64,000 nt of DNA from Bedellia somnulentella (taxonomy: Eukaryota > Arthropoda > Insecta > Lepidoptera > Bedelliidae): contig OY755184.1 in NCBI GenBank assembly GCA_963576735.1, forward strand, positions 1,674,001 to 1,738,000, written 5' to 3'. Under the pieces are notes generated by a model that was not told the DNA's origin, did not search any database, and saw only the letters and a program-made list of their open reading frames with translations. This document shows positions 14,101-23,100 of this stretch, one piece after another (the first letter of the stretch is position 1; the number at the start of each line of letters is the position of its first letter). The translations under genes were made by a program, and so were the position numbers.

Positions 14101-17100
14101 TCCCTACTTTCATACTTTTCAATGCTTTCGTTACTTCTTCCATACTAATCTCACTGTCACTACTGTCACCCAATGCCTCATTCCAGTCAACATTGCTGCC
14201 AATTGGCGAAGAAATAGGTGAATCCTCTTTTTCAAAGAGTCCCTCAAAATAGTTCTTCCATACTCGTCTTATGCTACTTTCATCCGTCGCCAATTCACCC
14301 TGTTCATCTCTCACAACATTCACTCTCGTGTTTTGGGAAACTCCCTTTTCTTTCCGGATATAGTTCCAGAACAACTTTTGGTTATTCCGGAAATTATCAG
14401 AGAGTTTCCTCTCACACCATTCTATCAGATCACGCTTTTTCTTTTCTATTTTCTTCTTAACCTCATTCTTAACTCTCTTATATTCATCTTCACTATTCTT
14501 CACTATATCATCTGTTACTCTCGCATCCATTCGTTTACTAGCTTTAATCGCTAGTAAATCTAAACAAGCTTTCTTCTTATCTCCAACTGCCACTTTCACA
14601 TCTTTAGACTGCGAACCCACCAGAGCTGTGCGTTGTGCGAGGAAAAAATCCACCAATAGAATCACTATATTTTCCTAGCCTCGCTCAGCTCAGCTCTGGT
14701 GGAATAGGGTTTAGCGAAGCGAGGTCAGTCTACATACAAAACAAGCGAGAAATGTGTTGCGACGAATGTGTTGCGAGGAATGTGTTGCGAGAAATGTGCT
14801 GCGAGGAATATGTTGCGAGGTTTGCGAAGATTCCCTGCCAGCCAGACAACAGAAGGCTGGTGTTGAAAGTAGACGTGCAGAAAATAGATATGGATAATTC
14901 CCCCCGTTACACATTTCACAGCTTCGCAACGCATCCTCGCACCGCACATTAATGCGCATTTTGACAGCTCCGCTACACATCCTCGTATTAGACATTTACT
15001 TCGCACAGCTTTGGTGGAAACCCCTACACATTTCCACAGCACAGCTACACATCCTCGTACGACACATTTTACTCGCACAGCTCTGGTGAGTTCGCAGCCT
15101 TATCCCACCAACTTGTTGGTGGTCTATTTGTTCTTTTACTCAATCCACATACTTCCGTCGCACATTCAACCATTAACGATTTGAGCACATCCCATATTTC
15201 TTCTATTTCCAATTCATCCTTCATCTCCACGCAACTTAGCCTGTCGTCCAATTTCTTCATATATTCATCTCTAATATTTTCATCCTCTTCCAATTTCTCC
15301 ACTTTTACTCTCGCAAATTCAGTTGTATATTGTCCTAATATATTCCATACAAAATCTAATGGAATATATTAGGACTTGTCAATACATTCATATGTTGTCT
15401 TAAGCGCTCAAGAATTTTAACTCTTAACATAATTTGCTCTCAATTGGCTGAATATAAAGCTACATATCTGAACAAGTTGGTGTCACCCCATAACTTCTAC
15501 ATATTTCGTGCAGGCAGATAGATCCTGAGCCATTCATATTATGAACGTAATAATTTGAGTAAAATTTGAATGTTTTTGTTCATGAAATGAAAACCTCATG
15601 TGGGGATTATTACTAATAAATAAAGGAAAGAAAAATTTCGACACAGGCGGGAATCGAACCCGGAACCTCGGGTATACGCCCCCGTTGCTCTGCCAATTGA
15701 GAATTTGTAAAAAATTCGGAGGTAGGGAACGCAAACACTACTTAAAAGTGTAAAAGAAAGAAAGGATAGAAGAATTTCGCGCTGGCAGCTATTGACACGG
15801 TAGCTCAATTGGCACAGCGACGGGGGCGTATACCCGAGGTCGCGGGTTCGATTCCCGCCTGTGTCGAAATTTTTCTTTCCTTTATTTATTAGCAATTTGA
15901 GTAAAACCTTGCACTAGTATATTTATTTCCCCTCCTTTGTAATGTCAAAATAATGTCAATTCTTGACTTAAAACCGTAAAATTTCTAGATTAGCGAATTG
16001 GTCCGCGATTACTAGCTAGATCTAATTAACATGACTGGTGCCAACCCGTATCGGAACTATTTAAAATCCTATTAATATTATAAATGTCAAGAGTTAAAAG
16101 TTTAGATGTTTGTGTGTTTGAGGTGAAAAGGCTCCTCAAGTACATAATGTATATGAATGGAATTTGGCAGAATGCAAGATAATGACCCAAATAAAGGAAT
16201 AGGATACTTTTCATCCCGAAAAAAATTGACCTATAACAATATTCACGGCTGATTGAACTAAGAGTACCGCAAAAACCGCCTGAAATTATATCATAAGCAA
16301 ATTTGACAGTACGAAGTCTGTCGGGTCAGCTAGTATGTATCAAAATTCTTCGGTGTTTAGTTTTCTTTCTTTCAACTTGAAAACTTGCGGCGATTCTTGG
16401 CATAAAATCGCTAACTATTGTGGCTTGATCTCATAGTTCGGTGGCATACTTGTTATAGATCTAAGCAACAAAGCCGTATCCGTGGTATCGACCCGCCACT
16501 GCTACGAAGTCCGCGCAGACCCGCTCAGTCCGTGGCAGGCGGCTAGCCGGGGGGACGGGGCCGTTTGTGTTTGGGACCTGCGGTTGCTACAACGACCTCT
16601 TCTGTCGCTACCTATGAGCAAACCTGTCGTGAAGATCGCGTGGTGTCCTACTAGGTATGAACTTCACATCATATATAAATATAAAATCAATGTTTCCCGA
16701 TAAATTTTTCAGTTAACTTTCCTCGGAGCTTGTTTGCGCACAAATACGTCAAACTTATAACACCCTTGTAGTGCTTAAATTATCCATATTCATCGATAGG
16801 TACTAAGAAAATAGAAGCCCGATGTTACATTATCTAATACTGTTTAATTTTTTCAGACGTAATCTTCTAAGCGTGCTCCAAAAAGACTCGACTCTTTTAC
16901 GTCTTTATGACATACAGCAAACTCATACCATAATCAAACAGGATACAACAGATGCAGGGGTATTGAGAATTTATATTTTTTATCCTAACATATGTTTAAT
17001 ACATACACACATATACTCACGGCTATAAATCCCTTGAAGGCGAAGCCAAAACTAAGGAATTAAAAAATCCTCATACACTTTTGGAAGTTAAGTGGGTAAA

Positions 17101-20100
17101 AGATGGTAAAATAAAGATGTTGGTGATGGGTCTCCAATCGCATCGCCCAAAAAATCAATTAAAGAGACCCAATACCCTTAGTCGCCTTTCACGTACACCC
17201 ATGGGAAGAAACGGAGTAGTGTCATTCGAAGCCGACACAGCAAAGATATGTTTAATATAACAAAAATATGTCAAATTTACAATTCTGTGACATTAAAGAA
17301 ATATCTAAGCATATACTATATTTCAGTCTAAAGCTTTGATTATTCCATAAACGTTTCAATTTGTCAATTTTGTTGTCAATCAATTCAATGTTCAAAATGG
17401 TGTTTGTAAAAAATATATTATTTGTAACAATCATTAAAGTAAATTACCATAGTTTTTATGTGATTTAACAAACCTATTTTATCTTATTACTAAACTTACA
17501 GACCAAAAAAGCTCATTGATCTGGTTTGAAGGATCATTGACATTATATGCCTATATTTGTCACATATTAACATTACGTTGCTTTGTTATATCATTATCAA
17601 CTCCAATAGATACAACGAAATATCATCAGCTAGTATAAGTATTAGTCAAAATTTAAGGGTGCGCTAAGAATAATAACTCATTTCTTCCTGAGAGCGACAT
17701 GATAGTCCAGTGGGTAGAACACCCGCCCGAAAAACAGAAGGGCGTGAGTTCCAATCCTAGGACGGGCCTACACCAATTTGTCTTTTCTAAAGTCATATGT
17801 GTGATTAATTTATCATGGTTGCTAACGGTGAGGGAAAACATCGTGAGGAAACCCACATGGCTGAGTTGTACTTAGTCATGTGACAGTGTATTCGTACAAA
17901 AAACGGCGATAGGCCTGCCCCCTATCACGTGAGTACACTGTCTAAGCAAAACGTGGGTACCTTCTCTGGAAACTAGATGGCGCTTGCCATGTGAGTTCAG
18001 GAGTATTGGTGCCACTGCCAACCCCTTCGGGGATAAACGGCGTGAACGTTTATGTTATGTTATGTATGTTCCTGAGAGTATCGTCAGAGGTGACTCCTTA
18101 AGTAATTATTAGGCGATGGGTTTGTATATCTATCGTAACACTCTTTATTTTATAATCCTGTCCTCTCTCAACTTCCAAAAGTGGCTGAAGGATTTCTAAT
18201 ACTAAAGCTCTGGCTAACATCTAGCCCGTGAATCAAGCGTCAGTTCACGCGAAAACTAATTGCGTCTGTGGGAGTACTTTAGCGTACACTACTGCGGACT
18301 CACTCGCACATAGATAGCAGCGTCTCACTCATATTACTACATCGCGGTATGTAAATGTTTTTCGAGCTAAGCATAGATATAAATTATAAGTTGTTACACT
18401 GCAGGGTGTACTGGCCACACTGTTTCCACACGTCTCTCTCATATCCTACATCGTGCAATCAAATAATTTTCCATTCAAAGTATAAATAGAATTAATAAGT
18501 TGGTACACAGTGGCGTGTATATCTTCGCCGTTCTCATAGTTATACATATATATGTTTCAGGGAGAATCAGGTGCTGTGGGTGGTACAGAATCCAGTGCAA
18601 TGTGCGTAGAACGCGAACTATCTGTACTGGACGGCCCCATAGCTGGGTTCGGCTGGCAGCTGACCTCCACCGCCGCCTTGCTGTGCGCTGCGAGAGACGG
18701 TATAGCACATCACTACCTCATCTGATGTCACTATACCATACAACAGTGTACAAAAAAAACCACTACAAGTACACTCATACATACATTTCAAATAGGACTT
18801 TGAAGTAGAATAAACGTAATTAGAATGTTTTGTTCATGAAAACCTCATGTGAGGATTATTACTAATCCCGGGGTGTTAACCGGCAGGCTGATTACGCATC
18901 TTTCGGCAACTTGCGATACAACAGCAGGCGCGACACCTTAGCCGCTCCGCAGCGACGCGATCGCAATAAATGTTGATATTACGGAAGCACACTGGTCGCT
19001 GCGGCTCTTGAATCGCTGAATGCGCTTTGACTGTATTGACACTAGAGTCCTCAGCCGAAAATTATCAAACAGTGGAACTACGAAGAGTGATACCACTTGA
19101 GGACTTGTAAATGTTTTCCCTTGATTTAAGGATACATTTTTAGTATAATTGTTCATACTTACTATTTTATCAGCTTTATTATGCACATTTTATTCGTAAA
19201 TCAATTTGGTTTCTATTAAATTAACGATATATGACATAATGAGATCTACTTATTATTAAAAAGAAACGAATTCACTAAATGAAATTTCTACGAGGGTCAC
19301 AATATGTGAAAATAGAAATAAAAGTGTGTCCACATCCACACTGCCTAAACAAAAGAAAAAAAGGTCTTTGTTTTGTTTTGTATTTGAGTTACGTTGAGTA
19401 TTTATTTGTATAAAGAAAATCTCGAAGTTACAGTATTTCTAGTTAGTTATCTATAATTATCCAGTTAAAACTGAGGTAAGTTTACACTTTCAAATACTTT
19501 ACTCCTTTCGTATCACAAAAAATGTTGCTAAATTTATTGAATATACAGCATTTTAGTTCTAGTTTTTACGTAGAAAGTTTTGAGTACAATAAACATAATG
19601 TTAGTATTATTTCGAAATGAGACGCATTAGCTAATAGTATTTTGAGTTTAAATTTTATTCGTTATAGGTATGGACAGCAGACAGAGAGTCAAACGCACAA
19701 TTAGAGACGCTTCTAAAGTTCCTAAGAGAACATCCACTGCAATGCAATGCTTTGACAAGCAGTTATTTAACTCTACTGCCTCCATCTCCATAAGAAAGTA
19801 AGTTTTGGTGTTTAAAGAATTGATTGACCACATTTCCTTTATGAAAGTTTTTCATATAAGAAAGTATTTTTATTCTTTCAACAGTCACTCAGAGCCCTTT
19901 TAAGAGGCCACAAACAGGTTGTAGACTTGAGAAGGCAAGGAGAACCAAGTAGATTATTTAAATAAAGACCAAACAAATTTAAGTAAAACATTGAGTATTG
20001 GCAACTACACATAACATAAAACAACTTTTAACCCATATTACTTTATCTATCTTTAGTCTAGCTTTGCTATGCAAAAAAGCTCCATTAAACTGATTGAGGA

Positions 20101-23100
20101 ATGATTTGATGTGAATATGTGTGTACAAATATTTATTTATCAATCAGTAACATTCCTCATTGCTACAGGACCATAACCAGCACTGCGAAATGAGTGGGTT
20201 GTGGAGCTCAAGAACCATCAAGTGAAGGCGGAGGGAAGGTTGGCATGTGTGGCATTTATAACTGCCAAAGCTAAAGTTCAAAAATGCAAGTTTGCACAAG
20301 TGAAGGCAACTAAGACTCAAGCAAATAATATCCAAGAGCTCATTAATAATATTAAAGAATATTAAAAAAAATAAAAACATTTGTTAAGTAAAATATCTGT
20401 TTTATTTGTCAAAAATAACAAAATATTCAGTGTTCATATTTTCTGATATCATGAAATTCACATACAATCAATACTTGCAAGTAGGACATAGCTAATGTTT
20501 ATCTTTTTCTTAGAAGAATCCTTCAAATATAAACTAATATAGAATCACAATGTTTACCAACTAGTCCCTCATTTAAACAAGAAATCCTAAATATTTCATT
20601 AGCAATCCTCAATGGATTGGAGCAATAGATGTGGATTAATATGCATTCAATCTGCATTTTTAATTAAAATTTGCCAAGTGCAAATCATTGTTTGCCTATT
20701 GAGGGTAGTAGTTAGTACAAGTAAGAAAGCAGAAGAGGAGTAGTAGTAAGTATAAGGAAATAAAAAAATACAAATATATTATTTTTGAGTCTAAATCAAA
20801 ATTCAAACTAATAATAATAAATACATAATTTTTCAGAGTGTTATATAAAATATTTAATTAAAGAATAATATTATTTTATAACTCTTTTTTTCCTAAAGCT
20901 ATAAAGTGGTTCAAAGTTTACATCTACTTAGAAACAGGACAACCAAAATATTATTTTTTACATTAACATGAAAACTAGAGTATCACTAAATGTAAATAAT
21001 AAATGTTCAATGATTTTAAACTGAATCACAAAATAACATACAAGATATCAACTTAAGTAAAAATACAACCGTCTGCTTACTGGTAAAATGTAGTAAATAC
21101 ATATTTTGTTAAACGGAGATATAGGGTTTTCAAAGTTTAAGTATTTTTTTACTAACATCTAAATAAGATTTTGCAGAAATTTATTTAATAAATTATTGGA
21201 ACTTTAACGTTCTTATTTGCGGTAGCATTTTAGAGGCCATTTTCTTATAAATATTGTAGAAAAAAAATATTATTTTTAGCATGGGTGTGCACTTATCATA
21301 TTTGTCCTGTAATTGAGAAATGACCTGTAATTAACAGTCCTATCATTTATTGCGTTTTTCCAGTAGAAAGAGCGTCAAAAATTACATATAAATGCATTAT
21401 TAACTATTTTTTGTAAAAAATGCATTTACTACATTTTACCAGTAAGCAGACAATATAAACAAAAAGATGATTAACAATAGTTTTAAAAAGCCTTTACATA
21501 ATATAGAACATTTTGGAACTGCTGCTGGCGACCTCATGATAATAAATATGTAGAACACCAGCAACAGCATCTTTACCAACTGGGGAAATAATTTAATTGT
21601 TTTTATCTAAATCTACATCTTCTCTGGGTAATTCTGATACTTGTAGACAAGTACACTGAAGATATTGTAGAAAACAGTGCAAGCATTAACCATTTTAGCC
21701 ACCATATGATGATCCACCCTGTGTGCCAGTAAACAAAGTCAGTGAGCTTTCATTCATTTCAATTACTGAAGTGAACCTCAGAGTATTCTTCTTCTGGACT
21801 CTTAGAAACAGCATTGACAATTGGGGTCAATAGCCATGGTCTTAGAGGGTATCCAGAATCACCTGTAGAGGAAATACATACTGTATTACAAAGAAAATAC
21901 AAGGTTTCATTTTTAGTAGGCCTCATTTTGTGGTGGACACATTTTTATCCCTAAATCTGAGCTCCTATCAAAGCTGTATTTTATGCAGAGTAAGCCTCAA
22001 AATAAGTTATTTCATCAACATTTCAAATGTTGAGGTCACTGTAACNNNNNNNNNNNNNNNNNNNNNNNNNNNNNNNNNNNNNNNNNNNNNNNNNNNNNNN
22101 NNNNNNNNNNNNNNNNNNNNNNNNNNNNNNNNNNNNNNNNNNNNNNNNNNNNNNNNNNNNNNNNNNNNNNNNNNNNNNNNNNNNNNNNNNNNNNNNNNNN
22201 NNNNNNNNNNNNNNNNNNNNNNNNNNNNNNNNNNNNNNNNNNNNNGTGGGGTCGGCGGCGGGCGGCGGCGGCGGCGGCGGCGGCGCGTCCTTCCCCGGCT
22301 GGCTGTGCTGGTGCGTGGCGTGCAGGCACGGCGGCCACGCCAAGCATCTCTTGGAGTGGTTCAAGTATGTGTGACTTTACTATTGTATCGTTGTATGTAG
22401 CGTCCTTCCCCGGCTGGCTGTGCTGGTGCGTGGCGTGCAGGCACGGCGGCCACGCCAAGCATCTCTTGGAGTGGTTCAAGTATGTGTGACTTTACTATTG
22501 TATCGTTGTATGTAGCGTCCTTCCCGGCTGGCTGTGCTGGTGCGTGGCGTGCAGGCACGGCGGCCACGCCAAGCATCTCTTGGAGTGGTTCAAGTATGTG
22601 TGACTTTACTATTGTATCGTTGTATGTAGCGTCCTTCCCCGGCTGGCTGTGCTGGTGCGTGGCGTGCAGGCACGGCGGCCACGCCAAGCATCTCTTGGAG
22701 TGGTTCAAGTATGTGTGACTTTACTATTGTATCGTTGTATGTAGCGTCCTTCCCCGGCTGGCTGTGCTGGTGCGTGGCGTGCAGGCACGGCGGCCACGCC
22801 AAGCATCTCTTGGAGTGGTTCAAGTATGTGTGACTTTACTATTGTATCGTTGTATGTAGCGTCCTTCCCCGGCTGGCTGTGCTGGTGCGTGGCGTGCAGG
22901 CACGGCGGCCACGCCAAGCATCTCTTGGAGTGGTTCAAGTATGTGTGACTTTACTATTGTATCGTTGTATGTAGCGTCCTTCCCCGGCTGGCTGTGCTGG
23001 TGCGTGGCGTGCAGGCACGGCGGCCACGCCAAGCATCTCTTGGAGTGGTTCAAGTATGTGTGACTTTACTATTGTATCGTTGTATGTAGCGTCCTTCCCC

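Noticed and set aside
15333..15375. Palindrome TCCTAATATATTCCA ... TGGAATATATTAGGA
   Set aside because: It overlaps the RTE-like LINE junction and its target duplication; no TIR-type element or independent function could be supported.
15794..15867. Possible functional tRNA gene
   Set aside because: The cloverleaf is imperfect in the anticodon arm and the same head recurs at 15640 and 57130 with a shared non-tRNA tail, so it is a SINE.
17517..17645. Open stretch after an acceptor-like TTACTAAACTTACAG as the missing Mio exon
   Set aside because: About 42 open codons ([14 protein letters not shown]...) but no convincing match to the MIOS segment expected there.
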